A DNA stretch of 40,800 bases from Cytophagia bacterium (GTDB taxonomy: Bacteria > Bacteroidota > Bacteroidia > UBA7662), in contig RFOZ01000003.1 of assembly GCA_009926405.1 (NCBI GenBank), positions 1-40,800 on the forward strand, in the 5' to 3' direction. This document shows, piece after piece, positions 24,856 through 37,650 of the stretch. Both the position numbers and the translations under genes were made by a program. Within the stretch, counting starts at the first letter, position 1. Each line of letters opens with the position of its first letter. The notes under the pieces were generated by a model. It was given only the letters and a program-made list of their open reading frames with translations. It was not told where the DNA came from and made no database searches.

Positions 24856-25356
24856 TTAGCGGGCAGGAATATTTAGCTCACGGAGTTGCTGTTGCAGGTA
24901 GGCTTCTTGGGCCTCGTCTTTGTGAAGCTCCTTGCGGAGTAGTTTTTCGGCAACATCCACCGATAGCGTTGCAACGAGGTTGCGCACCTCCGTAAAGGTG
25001 GCCTTGCGCTCGTTTTCGATTTCTTGACGTGCCAAATCCAAAAGCCGTTTTCCTTCTTCTTCGGCTTTGGAACGGGCCTCCGAGAGAAGATGATCCCTGG
25101 TCTTCTTGGCTTCGGTCAATAATTGATCTCGCTCGGCACGCGCCTGTGCCATTAGTTGTTCGTTATCAGCCTGCAAACGCACCATGGCTTCACGGGCATC
25201 TTTGGCTGCATCCAGGGCCTGTCTGATTTGGGCATCCCTTTCGTTTACCGAATCCAAAATAGGCTTCCACGCAAACTTGCGGAGAACCAAAAGAAGGAGT
25301 AAAAACGATAGGGCAGGCCAGACCAGCAGACCCAGTTGAGGGGTTACCAAGTCCAT
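24856..25356 (-). CDS. atpF: ATP synthase F0 subunit b
   Basis: The membrane-anchored peripheral stalk subunit, 166 residues. Seen: one N-terminal membrane helix (LGLLVWPALSFLLLLLVLRKF), then WKPILDSVNERDAQIRQALDAA, and a long charged coiled coil over residues 35-140 rich in Ala, Glu, Lys and Arg without breaks. It sits 10 bases after atpE and 45 bases before atpH. Confidence 0.95.
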   Translation of the reverse strand: MDLVTPQLGLLVWPALSFLLLLLVLRKFAWKPILDSVNERDAQIRQALDAAKDAREAMVRLQADNEQLMAQARAERDQLLTEAKKTRDHLLSEARSKAEEEGKRLLDLARQEIENERKATFTEVRNLVATLSVDVAEKLLRKELHKDEAQEAYLQQQLRELNIPAR

Positions 25357-25366
25357 GGAGACCTCC

Positions 25367-25627
<261 letters not shown>

Positions 25628-25632
25628 TCAAA

Positions 25633-26736
25633 TCAATGGTGTTCATTGGGCTCTGGTTCGGCTGTTGCTAAACCGATAAACAAAGCACTGAGAAGGGTAA
25701 AAACATAAGCCTGTAAGACTGCTACCAGCATTTCGAGGCACTCCATAAAAAGCACAAAAGCCAAAGAAACCGGCGCCATGGCCATGCTTTTGAAGATAAA
25801 AATCAGGGAGATAAGACTGAGAATAATGATGTGCCCTGCCGTGATGTTCGCAAACAAACGTATGGTTAACGCGATAGGCTTGGAGATAATGCCCACCAAT
25901 TCTACAGGAACCATGATGGGATACAACCAAAGGGGTACATGGGGTTTGAAAATATGCCCCCAATAATGTTTGTTACCACTCCAATTGGTGATGACCATCG
26001 TAAAGACCGCAAGCACCAGAGATACGGCAATATTGCCGGTCAAATTGGCCCCTGTCGGAAGCAAGCCCAACAAATTGTTAATCCAAATGAAGAAAAAAGC
26101 CGTTAACAAATACGGCATGTAGCGCTGATAGCGATGTTCGCCAATGTTGGGTCTGGCGATATCATCCCTCACAAAGAGGATAATAGGTTCCAAAAATCGA
26201 GCCATTCCACCGGGGAGGCGTTGTTCGGAGCGGGTGTAGGAACGAGCAACGGACCCAAAAATCAATACCAGCAGGACGACGCTGATAAGCATGGAGGCCA
26301 CATTTTTGGTGATAGAAAAATCCAGTACCCGAAGACCGGAAGCCTCCGAAATATGTCCATGCTCGTCCATTTGAAAGGTTAGACCCTTGGAAACAGGGCG
26401 GGCATGGCCATGATCAAAGGCCGATGACATCATCGTGTGAAGGGTGCCTTGGCACCACAAAAGAACAGGAAGCGGAATCGAAACCGGATGGATCATCCCC
26501 TCCGCATCGGTGTGATCGTACAGATGCCAATCGTGGGCGTCGGCGATGTGATGCAGAATGACTTTGGAGGGATCAAACGTTTGTTCTTCGGCGGTATCCA
26601 CGGATGTATGCCCACCCATGTTTTGGGGTTCAACAGGGGTACCGGCCCATGCAGGACGAGGACCCGAGGTTACCAACCACAAGCCCAGGATACTCAGGCA
26701 AAGGGAAAAACCGCGGACTACTGAACAATGACGCAT
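25633..26736 (-). CDS. atpB: ATP synthase F0 subunit a, with long exported N-terminus
   Basis: The stator channel subunit, about 367 residues, much longer than the 270 of Escherichia coli. Residues 1-31 form a signal peptide (FSLCLSILGLWLVTSG...AWAG); about 100 His-rich residues follow (ILHHIADAHDWHLYDHTDAEG), probably periplasmic. The membrane core then has LPTGANLTGNIAVSL, PVELVGIISKPIALTIRLFANITAGHIII with the essential Arg, and MECLEMLVAVLQAYVFTLLSALFIGLA. The extension is a Bacteroidota habit. The ATG at 26736 is preferred over a TTG at 26775 because it begins the signal peptide. Confidence 0.95.
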   Translation of the reverse strand: MRHCSVVRGFSLCLSILGLWLVTSGPRPAWAGTPVEPQNMGGHTSVDTAEEQTFDPSKVILHHIADAHDWHLYDHTDAEGMIHPVSIPLPVLLWCQGTLHTMMSSAFDHGHARPVSKGLTFQMDEHGHISEASGLRVLDFSITKNVASMLISVVLLVLIFGSVARSYTRSEQRLPGGMARFLEPIILFVRDDIARPNIGEHRYQRYMPYLLTAFFFIWINNLLGLLPTGANLTGNIAVSLVLAVFTMVITNWSGNKHYWGHIFKPHVPLWLYPIMVPVELVGIISKPIALTIRLFANITAGHIIILSLISLIFIFKSMAMAPVSLAFVLFMECLEMLVAVLQAYVFTLLSALFIGLATAEPEPNEHH

Positions 26737-26793
26737 GGAAGTTGGTGCAATAAAGGGCCTTTGGGCATGAATCAAGGCCGATTTGACCTGATT

Positions 26794-27174
26794 TCAATGC
26801 GGGCGCAAGATAGAGACCAAGGCCCGATTTACAAAAGCCAAATCAAGCAGAATCAAGGCGACCAAAACCAAGGCATCGGGTTTGGATTCCAACACACCCA
26901 AGGATCGAGCCACCAGGATAGCCAAAAGGTTCAAAAGCAGATGAACAAAAGGCAATGGGAAGGCCCACGCCGGGTTCTTTGAAGAACGAAGGGAAAGAGC
27001 GTAAATGCAGAGGAGATACAAAGCATTGACAAAACTCATGAGGGTCCACGTCGTCCACCAGGTTCGCAATCCGGTTTCGCCACAAAAACCTACCAAGGGA
27101 TAAGCAGCGGCCAGCACACTGTGCAGGGCCACAAATCCTAGAAACCAGGACCAAAAAACCGAAAAACGTGCCAA
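26794..27174 (-). CDS. Four-helix membrane protein of the atp operon (AtpI-like position)
   Basis: A 126-residue hydrophobic protein with about four membrane helices (FWSWFLGFVALHSVLAAAYP; MSFVNALYLLCIYAL; FPLPFVHLLLNLLAILVA; LVLVALILLDLAFVNRALV). The start is TTG at 27174, directly after the TGA of the atpZ-like gene. Another frame has an ATG at 27178 but gives a poorer product. From memory, many Bacteroidota have an unnamed membrane protein between atpZ and atpB. It may help assemble the c ring or a/c complex as AtpI does; no sequence match to AtpI is claimed. Confidence 0.7.
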   Translation of the reverse strand: MARFSVFWSWFLGFVALHSVLAAAYPLVGFCGETGLRTWWTTWTLMSFVNALYLLCIYALSLRSSKNPAWAFPLPFVHLLLNLLAILVARSLGVLESKPDALVLVALILLDLAFVNRALVSILRPH

Positions 27175-27375
27175 TCAACGGTCTTTAAGACGGGACCAAA
27201 CCCCTGCAAAGGCCATCACGAGGCCTAGCAACAGCCCCAAAAGAGTCCAATAAGGTTTGGCACTCCCCTGTCGATGGTCCATTCGAGAGCCCAGCCAGGC
27301 CCCTATTGCGATTGGCAAGGCCATTTGTACGGCCAATCCTCCGTAACGGGCCAGGCCTTCAAGCCGTTTTGGCAT
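27175..27375 (-). CDS. AtpZ/AtpI-like protein
   Basis: A small two-helix membrane protein (about 66 residues from the ATG at 27375) of the AtpZ/AtpI-like family found at the start of atp operons. Seen: MPKRLEGLARYGGLAVQMALPIAIGAWLG for the first helix, the short loop GSRMDHRQGSAKPYW, and a second helix TLLGLLLGLVMAFAGVW. Start codons at 27381, 27390 and 27447 are also in frame. The one at 27375 limits overlap with the bactofilin gene to 17 bases and begins the conserved part. It is thought to aid F0 assembly or ion homeostasis. Confidence 0.82.
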   Translation of the reverse strand: MPKRLEGLARYGGLAVQMALPIAIGAWLGSRMDHRQGSAKPYWTLLGLLLGLVMAFAGVWSRLKDR

Positions 27376-27757
27376 GAGCATCACCGGCATAGACCGGACG
27401 CAAGGCCTGCATCGTGCAGCGCCCGGACAACTGAGCCCCTTCCTCAACCACCAACTTGGGAGCAGAAATGTCCCCGGTCACCTGGGCTGTTGCTGACAAC
27501 AAAATGGATTCGGTTGCCTCTATCGGACCGTTAACCTTGCCCAAAACATGAACATTTTGACAACGCACCGGCCCATGGATGGAACCTTGGGCCCCGATAA
27601 CCAGCCGGCCTTCGATTTTTACTTCCCCTTGAACGGTTCCATCCAAACGCAGGTCTCCTTTGCAGGACAAATTGCCTTCCAAAACAGCCCCTTCGGCCAT
27701 GGCATTCATGACAACGCCGGTTGCACGGCCTAGTTTAAGCGGTAATTGCATGTTCAT
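27359..27757 (-). CDS. Bactofilin
   Basis: A cytoskeletal protein of 132 residues that polymerises without nucleotide and often positions peptidoglycan enzymes. Seen: a short disordered N-terminus, then the right-handed beta-helix with its repeating pattern (VLEGNLSCKGDLRLDGTVQG, VKIEGRLVIGAQGSIHGPV, VHVLGKVNGPIEA, ILLSATAQVTGDI, LVVEEGAQLSG) and an unstructured tail. It lies 15 bases after the peptidase-less M23-type membrane protein, its likely partner, and overlaps the atpZ-like gene by 17 bases. Confidence 0.94.
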   Translation of the reverse strand: MNMQLPLKLGRATGVVMNAMAEGAVLEGNLSCKGDLRLDGTVQGEVKIEGRLVIGAQGSIHGPVRCQNVHVLGKVNGPIEATESILLSATAQVTGDISAPKLVVEEGAQLSGRCTMQALRPVYAGDAHAKTA

Positions 27758-27772
27758 TGAGCAAATTTAAGG

Positions 27773-28264
27773 TTAACCCCTGGCCTTTCGGTTGGCAAAT
27801 TCCTTTTCAACTTCCAAGCGAAGCAAGGAATCAGCCCATCCACTGGGATCCAGCAAGCTATCTGGGTGATAATTCTGTCCCACCGTCGGTAGCGGTAGGT
27901 CTTGGTACAGCAAAGAATCTTCACCCAACCACTCCATTCTCAAAACAGACCATTGGTTCCGACTGGTTTGGAGATGCTCTTCGAGCGAATCGAGGCGTCG
28001 GGTCTGTTCCACGACTTGTCGCTGCCAATCCCGGTTCGCAGAACCCGGCATATAACCCCCCAACGGCGTGTACAAAAGGAGGGCCCCAAAAAAAAGCCAG
28101 CCCAGGACTAATACGGTGCTAAGCAGGAAAAACCAATTGAGCGGTCGAAGCCGAATATTCACTATGGCATCCAATTCGCCTTCGGTGCGAACAATAATCC
28201 GGTAATCCAAGCGCATTTTTCGCCAGAAACGGAGGAAGCGAGGACCGAAACGCAGGAATTTCAT
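27773..28264 (-). CDS. M23-peptidase-type membrane anchor protein lacking the peptidase domain
   Basis: A 163-residue protein matching the N-terminal half of the M23-family membrane proteins found beside bactofilin in Bacteroidota: a basic cytoplasmic start, a conserved segment YRIIVRTEGELDAIVNIRL, one membrane helix (NWFFLLSTVLVLGWLFFGALLL), then TPLGGYMPG and a periplasmic coiled coil (VVEQTRRLDSLEEHLQ). The usual family member then has SLLRLEVEKE followed by a zinc endopeptidase. Here the protein ends a few residues after SLLRLEVEKEFANRKARG, and the bactofilin gene starts 15 bases later. No peptidase domain is in another frame. It starts divergently from the SprE/PorW-like gene. Homology is by recall. 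Confidence 0.75.
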   Translation of the reverse strand: MKFLRFGPRFLRFWRKMRLDYRIIVRTEGELDAIVNIRLRPLNWFFLLSTVLVLGWLFFGALLLYTPLGGYMPGSANRDWQRQVVEQTRRLDSLEEHLQTSRNQWSVLRMEWLGEDSLLYQDLPLPTVGQNYHPDSLLDPSGWADSLLRLEVEKEFANRKARG

Positions 28265-28289
28265 GAGTTTGGCCGCAATTTATAACTTT

Positions 28290-28307
28290 ACCTCCGTTAT
28301 TGGAGGT
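28290..28307. repeat. Inverted repeat ACCTCC-N6-GGAGGT in the divergent gap
   Basis: Perfect 6-base arms separated by GTTATT, centred in the 54-base gap between the peptidase-less M23-type gene and the SprE/PorW-like gene. On the plus strand the right arm holds a GGAGG, 12 bases before the ATG at 28319. It could be an operator or an RNA hairpin covering that element. Confidence 0.4.
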
Positions 28308-28318
28308 TATCCGATTTC

Positions 28319-31042
28319 ATGCGCCACCCGGACCCCCGCTCGTTGATCTCCTCCCCGCCTCCGCGGGTCTTTATCGGTATGGTGTATCGATTTGGATGCA
28401 GCATTGTGGGGGCTGGACGTTGGCAGGCGTTAGGAATCATGGTCTTGGTCGCAACCCTGTGCGTTGGAAAACCCGCCCAAGCGCAGAGTTGGGCCAAACG
28501 CCAATACCAAAACCTAACAGCCCGATTCAATGGCTTGTACTACGCCCGCTTGCGTTACGATGAAGCAATGCAAGAAATCCATCGAAACCACAAAGACGAT
28601 TATGCCCAATGGCTCCCGGTCTTTGTCGAATCCTTGGATGCCTCGGTTGCTTCAGGAAATTCAGCCTTTGAAGAATCCATCAAAAAATGTTCCAACCTGA
28701 TTCAACGCAAGGAACACAGCCGCTGGGTGGACGATGGATTCTTGCTTATCGGGCAATGTTATTATTTGAGGCGAGAATATTTCGACGCCATCGAGACCTT
28801 TCAATATGTTATCAAACGCTACAAGGGCCAACCCAACGCGGACCATGCCGCCGCTTGGTTGGTTCGATCGTATACCGCATCCGGTCAATACGGGCCAGCC
28901 CAGGGCGTCTTTGAAAGGGCCCTTGAAAACCCCAAGGCGGGGGCCCGCAGCCGAGCGATGCTCTACTTGGCGGCAGCCGAATGCCAATTGGCCCAAAAAC
29001 GCCCGGTCAAAGCGGCCGAATACCTCGAAGACGCTCTGCAATACCCCATGGCAGCCGCCCAACGCCGAAGAACGCATTTTTTGTTAGGGCAGATTTATCT
29101 ACAGATTGAAAGCCGCAAAGCCCCGATCCATTTTCAAAAAGCACTGCGTGGACGACCCGATCCCGAACTCCGTTTCCAATGCAAAATCAAATCCGTCACG
29201 GCTTTCACCGATGCTCGCAGCGGGGCCCGCAATGCCCGACGCATCCTTAACAACTTAATCAATTCCAAAAAGTACTTTGCCTACCGCGATGTCCTTTATT
29301 TTGAATTAGCCCTGCTTGACCGAGCCGACAAAAAAAAGCTAGATGCCGAAAAAAACCTTCGACAATCACTAGCTTATTCCTTGGAAATCAACGCCCAACG
29401 CAAAAAAACATGGCTGGCCCTGGCCGATGCCTGCTTTGAGCAAAAACGATACGAAGAGGCCCGGATTTTTTACGATAGTTTGAGCTCCAATATTGACAAA
29501 GAATACCCCCGCTTCAAAGAAATCCGTAACAAACAAGCTTACCTAGGCGAAATGGTTCGCCACTTAAATACCATCGAGGTTCAGGATTCATTGTTGGAAC
29601 TGGGTGCCTTACCCGAAAATAAATTAACCACGCGGCTTACCAAAATTCTGGACGAGGAGCGCAAGGAGGCCGCCCGTATCAAAGCCAAAGCCGAAGATTC
29701 AGCCAAAACAGCTCGCTCCGCCTCCAACACCAACCAGTGGGTCGATCCACTCCTACTTCAGCGTACCATGAACAATTCAACGGTAGCATCAGCGGGTGGG
29801 GATTGGCATTTTTACAACAACCAACTAATAGGCAGCGATTACAACCAGTTTTTGCAAATCTGGGGCAAACGGGCCAACGCCGATCATTGGAGGCGATCCG
29901 CCGGAAACCAAAACACGATGGAAGAAGGTCCGATAGGAATCAACCCTGCTTCGGTCGATTCCGAGGAGGACCCCCTAATGGACTCCCTCAACAAACTCCC
30001 ACGGACGGTCGAAAACCTGATGTTACGAATACCCCGGGACGAGGCCTCACGAAACAAGGCTTTGGCCGCCATCCGCAAGGCCCACCTAGCCCTTGCCCGC
30101 CTCTACAAAGATCGCTTTGGTGACTACCGAGCTGCGCTCCCCTGGGTGGAAAATCACCTGGAACGCTTTCCGGGCAGTTCGACGGAACCCGAAGTTTTGT
30201 ACCAAGCTTTTCGTTGTTACGAAGGCCTGGATCGCCGTGATCGTCGGGATCAAAGCGCCCGCCTCCTGGATAGCTTATACCCTGAATCACCCTTCACGGC
30301 CATGATTCATGGCAAAAGCCCTGCAAACTCCGATTCAATGCGCATGGCCGCTGAAACCCATTACCGTCGTTGTTACCAACTCTACAGGGCGGGCCGCTAC
30401 GACTCGGTGGTCTACGAATGCAAATGGGCCAAATCCCGCTTTGGCTCCGATACTTTGATGCCTTACTTTGGGTTTTTGGAAAGTGTTTCTGCTTCCCGCA
30501 AAGACAGCACCCTGCTCTTCCAAAGTTTGGAGTCCTATGCCAGCCAAACAGCCCAGCCATCCATTGCCTACGCTGCCCAATCCATGCTGGATGCCTTGTT
30601 CCCTCAAAAATCCAAGGCAAGAGCCGGGAGTGGCCAGGCCGATGAAACAGGCCGGGTCAAAGACCGCTACGAATTCAAAGGGGATACCATGCAACCTCAC
30701 TACCTTGTGTTACGAATGAACGCTTCTGTTTACCAAAAAAACATAGAGATTGGGGTCAAATTGAGCCGCTTCGCCGAAAAAAATTATCGTCGGCTTGGTG
30801 TCAAAATCTCCTACCCCATCTACCGGGAAGTGGAGCAATTGGTCCTCGTGAAAGAAGCTCCCGACCGTCTCATCGCGCTTCAATTCTGGCAACAAGCCAA
30901 AAACGATTCCGAACTTTTCAGGGATCTCCCTGCCGGTTCCTACGATTGGTTCTATGTTGCTCGCGATGATTTTAACAAGCTATACAAAAACCTATCGCTC
31001 AACGATTACTTGATCTTGTTCCAACGGGAACACCAACCCTGA
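28319..31042 (+). CDS. SprE/PorW-like tetratricopeptide protein of gliding/type IX secretion
   Basis: A 907-residue TPR-rich protein resembling SprE (Flavobacterium) and PorW (Porphyromonas), accessory factors of the type IX secretion system at the outer membrane. Seen: YQNLTARFNGLYYARLRYDEA just after the export signal; DDYAQWLPVF; SRWVDDGFLLIGQCYYLRREYFDAIETFQYVIKRY, the best-conserved region; many TPR pairs over residues 130-420; a charged linker near 430-480; further TPRs; and a C-terminus with SYDWFYVARDDFNKLYKN and LNDYLILFQRE. Homologues are usually lipoproteins, but the signal here ends in AQAQ without a lipobox Cys. The start may be at 28319 or 28379. PBP1A follows after 4 bases. Confidence 0.83.
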   Translation: MRHPDPRSLISSPPPRVFIGMVYRFGCSIVGAGRWQALGIMVLVATLCVGKPAQAQSWAKRQYQNLTARFNGLYYARLRYDEAMQEIHRNHKDDYAQWLPVFVESLDASVASGNSAFEESIKKCSNLIQRKEHSRWVDDGFLLIGQCYYLRREYFDAIETFQYVIKRYKGQPNADHAAAWLVRSYTASGQYGPAQGVFERALENPKAGARSRAMLYLAAAECQLAQKRPVKAAEYLEDALQYPMAAAQRRRTHFLLGQIYLQIESRKAPIHFQKALRGRPDPELRFQCKIKSVTAFTDARSGARNARRILNNLINSKKYFAYRDVLYFELALLDRADKKKLDAEKNLRQSLAYSLEINAQRKKTWLALADACFEQKRYEEARIFYDSLSSNIDKEYPRFKEIRNKQAYLGEMVRHLNTIEVQDSLLELGALPENKLTTRLTKILDEERKEAARIKAKAEDSAKTARSASNTNQWVDPLLLQRTMNNSTVASAGGDWHFYNNQLIGSDYNQFLQIWGKRANADHWRRSAGNQNTMEEGPIGINPASVDSEEDPLMDSLNKLPRTVENLMLRIPRDEASRNKALAAIRKAHLALARLYKDRFGDYRAALPWVENHLERFPGSSTEPEVLYQAFRCYEGLDRRDRRDQSARLLDSLYPESPFTAMIHGKSPANSDSMRMAAETHYRRCYQLYRAGRYDSVVYECKWAKSRFGSDTLMPYFGFLESVSASRKDSTLLFQSLESYASQTAQPSIAYAAQSMLDALFPQKSKARAGSGQADETGRVKDRYEFKGDTMQPHYLVLRMNASVYQKNIEIGVKLSRFAEKNYRRLGVKISYPIYREVEQLVLVKEAPDRLIALQFWQQAKNDSELFRDLPAGSYDWFYVARDDFNKLYKNLSLNDYLILFQREHQP

Positions 31043-31046
31043 GCCT

Positions 31047-33269
31047 ATGCCTTCGCCAACGCCCATCGAAAAAACCCCCAACCAAACCCCGTCCTGGACC
31101 CGCAAAGTATGGGGAATTTACCTTGCTTTGTTGGCCATCGGCTTTGGGATTTTGTTCCTGACGGCAGCCGGCGGACTGGGGGAAATGCCCTCCTTTGAGG
31201 ATCTCGAAAACCCCAAAAGCAATCTTGCGACCGAAATTATTGCTTCCGATGGGCAAGTCATCGGTAAATTTTATCTTCAAAACCGATCCTACACCAAGTT
31301 TCATGAAATATCACCGCATGTGATTCATGCGTTGTTGGCGACGGAAGATGTTCGCTTCTATCGACATTCGGGGATTGACCTTCGGGCCCTCTTACGGGCG
31401 GTGGTTTTTATGGGGCGCGAAGGTGGTGCATCCACCATCACCCAACAATTAGCCCTCAATCTTTTTAACGGACAGCGTGCTCGTTCCAAGCCGGCCCGTC
31501 TACTCCAAAAGGTCAAGGAATGGATCATTGCCGTCCAACTCGAAAAGCGTTATACCAAACAAGAAATCCTGGCCATGTACCTCAACACGGTGGAATTTGG
31601 TTACAACTCCTTTGGAATCAGCGCAGCATCGCGCACCTACTTTGATAAAGATGTGAGCTCGTTGGATGTCCACGAGGCTTCGCTTTTGGTGGGCCTGCTC
31701 AAAGGCATCACTTTTTATTCTCCGGTTCGCCATCCGGATCGATGCATCAACCGCCGAAACACCGTCATCGGGCAAATGGTCAAATACCGTTTCCTGGACC
31801 AAGAGGTCGGGGATCGCTACAGCGCCATGCCCCTGTCCTTGAGGCTCCGACCCCAATCGCATGCTGCTGGCACCGCCACGTATTTCAGGGAATACCTGCG
31901 TCAAGAACTCAGTGAATGGATCAAAACCCAAGTCAATCCAGAGGGAGAACCTTACAACCTGTACCGGGACGGTCTCAAAATTTACACCACCTTGGATTCC
32001 CGAATGCAATCCTACGCCGAAGAAGCGGTGCGAACCCAAATGAAATCCTTGCAAGCCCTGTTTGACGAGCATTGGAAAGGCCAGGACCCCTGGGGCGAGT
32101 TCACCGATATCCTGGACCAGGGAATGCGTCGCTCCAAACGATACCGAAGGCTCAAGGATCTGGATTGGTCGGAGTCGGCCATCCGCAGGCACTTTGACGA
32201 ACCCACGGATATCAGGCTCTTTACCTGGAAAGGTTTTGTGGATACCTTGATGACACCGATGGATTCCATTCGATACGCCAAAAAATTCCTGCATACCGGA
32301 TTTATGGCGATGGATCCCCACAACGGCCATATCAAAGCCTGGGTAGGTGGCATCGATATGGATTTCAGTCAATACGACCATGTCAACACCCAGGCGAAAA
32401 GACAAGTCGGATCTGCTTTCAAGCCCTTGGTATATACGGTGGCCGTGGACAATGGTTTTGATCCCTGCTTACCCATTCCCAACCTACCTGTCACCTTCGA
32501 AGCCTTTGAAAATTGGACCCCTAAGAATTACGACGGCAAGATTGGCGGTTCCATGAGCATGTTCCGGGGGCTTGCTCTTTCGATTAACAACATCGTGGCC
32601 TATCTGATGAAGCAAGTGGGGCCCGAACCGGTCCTCGAACTGAGCCGCAAAATGGGCATCACATCGCCCATGGAGCCCTATCCCAGCCTATGCTTGGGGA
32701 GTTTTGATATGAGTGTCTATGAAATGGTTGGGGCCTACGCCACCTATCCCAACCAGGGTGTTTGGACCAAACCCATGATGATTACACGCATCACCGACCG
32801 GCAGGGCAATGTTCTGATGGAGAATTTTCCCGAAACCAAGGATGTCTTGAGTGAAGAGACCGCCTATGTCATGACTAAACTTTTACAAAAAGTCGTGGAC
32901 GGGGGAACAGCCTCTCGCCTTCGGTACCGTTACAACTTAACAGGAGATTTGGCAGGCAAAACCGGTACCACCCAAAACAATTCAGACGGCTGGTTCATCG
33001 GCTTTCATCCGAATTTGGTTGCCGGCGCGTGGGTGGGAGCGGATGATCGAGCGGTGCATTTTCGGAGCACCAGCTTGGGCGGTGGAGCCAATACCGCTTT
33101 GCCCATTTTTGGGCTTTTTATGCAAAAGGTTTACGGGGACAGCCGTTTGGGTATCAAACCGGCAAGCTTCAAAGCACCTGATGGAGGAATCTCCATCAAC
33201 ATGGATTGCTCGGGGTATGCGTACGAAAAAGCCCAGGACGAAGATACCTGGGGCGATGCCGCCGACTAG
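31047..33269 (+). CDS. Class A penicillin-binding protein (PBP1A type)
   Basis: A bifunctional peptidoglycan synthase, 740 residues, inner-membrane anchored. Seen: a membrane helix at about 20-40; the GT51 domain with LLATEDVRFYRHSGID (catalytic Glu100), GGASTITQQLALNL, VQLEKRYTKQEILAMYLNTVEFG and ASLLVGLLKG; and a transpeptidase domain with the Ser456-x-x-Lys motif in VGSAFKPLVYTV, SINN for the second motif, and KTGTTQNNSDGWF. An extended linker before the transpeptidase domain is normal in this phylum. It forms a unit with the SprE/PorW-like gene (4-base gap). Its stop overlaps the atpC stop in CTAG (33266-33269). Confidence 0.95.
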   Translation: MPSPTPIEKTPNQTPSWTRKVWGIYLALLAIGFGILFLTAAGGLGEMPSFEDLENPKSNLATEIIASDGQVIGKFYLQNRSYTKFHEISPHVIHALLATEDVRFYRHSGIDLRALLRAVVFMGREGGASTITQQLALNLFNGQRARSKPARLLQKVKEWIIAVQLEKRYTKQEILAMYLNTVEFGYNSFGISAASRTYFDKDVSSLDVHEASLLVGLLKGITFYSPVRHPDRCINRRNTVIGQMVKYRFLDQEVGDRYSAMPLSLRLRPQSHAAGTATYFREYLRQELSEWIKTQVNPEGEPYNLYRDGLKIYTTLDSRMQSYAEEAVRTQMKSLQALFDEHWKGQDPWGEFTDILDQGMRRSKRYRRLKDLDWSESAIRRHFDEPTDIRLFTWKGFVDTLMTPMDSIRYAKKFLHTGFMAMDPHNGHIKAWVGGIDMDFSQYDHVNTQAKRQVGSAFKPLVYTVAVDNGFDPCLPIPNLPVTFEAFENWTPKNYDGKIGGSMSMFRGLALSINNIVAYLMKQVGPEPVLELSRKMGITSPMEPYPSLCLGSFDMSVYEMVGAYATYPNQGVWTKPMMITRITDRQGNVLMENFPETKDVLSEETAYVMTKLLQKVVDGGTASRLRYRYNLTGDLAGKTGTTQNNSDGWFIGFHPNLVAGAWVGADDRAVHFRSTSLGGGANTALPIFGLFMQKVYGDSRLGIKPASFKAPDGGISINMDCSGYAYEKAQDEDTWGDAAD

Positions 33270-33529
33270 GAATCCTCTCCTAGGCCAGGGCTGAGGACAA
33301 TGACTTTGTTTTGCAGAACTTCCACCACACCGCCCAGAAGACGGAAGCGGATTGGTTGACCTTGATCGTTCTTGACTTCCAAGGTGCCTGGATTCTGCAA
33401 GGAGGCTATAATCGGCGCGTGATCGCGCAATACCTCAAAGGGGCCGTCGTTACCGGGGACTTTGACAGAGACCACCGAGCCCTCAAAAACTGTTTTCTCA
33501 GGGGTTAGAACCTTCAATTCAAGGGCCAT
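33266..33529 (-). CDS. atpC: ATP synthase F1 subunit epsilon, short form
   Basis: The rotor foot subunit, 87 residues. Only the N-terminal beta-sandwich is present (LELKVLTPEKTVFEGSVVSVKVPGNDGPFEVLRDHAPIIASL, then LLGGVVEVLQNKVIVL). The C-terminal helical hairpin that inhibits ATP hydrolysis in other bacteria is missing, as is common in Bacteroidota; the stop directly follows the core, so this is a natural short form. It starts 3 bases after atpD. Its stop overlaps the PBP1A stop, so no terminator lies between. Confidence 0.95.
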   Translation of the reverse strand: MALELKVLTPEKTVFEGSVVSVKVPGNDGPFEVLRDHAPIIASLQNPGTLEVKNDQGQPIRFRLLGGVVEVLQNKVIVLSPGLGEDS

Positions 33530-33532
33530 GGC

Positions 33533-37639
<4,107 letters not shown>

Positions 37640-37650
37640 GTCGGAGGATT

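Noticed and set aside
31500-32405. 301-codon open frame on the minus strand opposite PBP1A
   Set aside because: PBP1A carries all catalytic motifs through this stretch; the opposite frame has no recognisable motif or start context.
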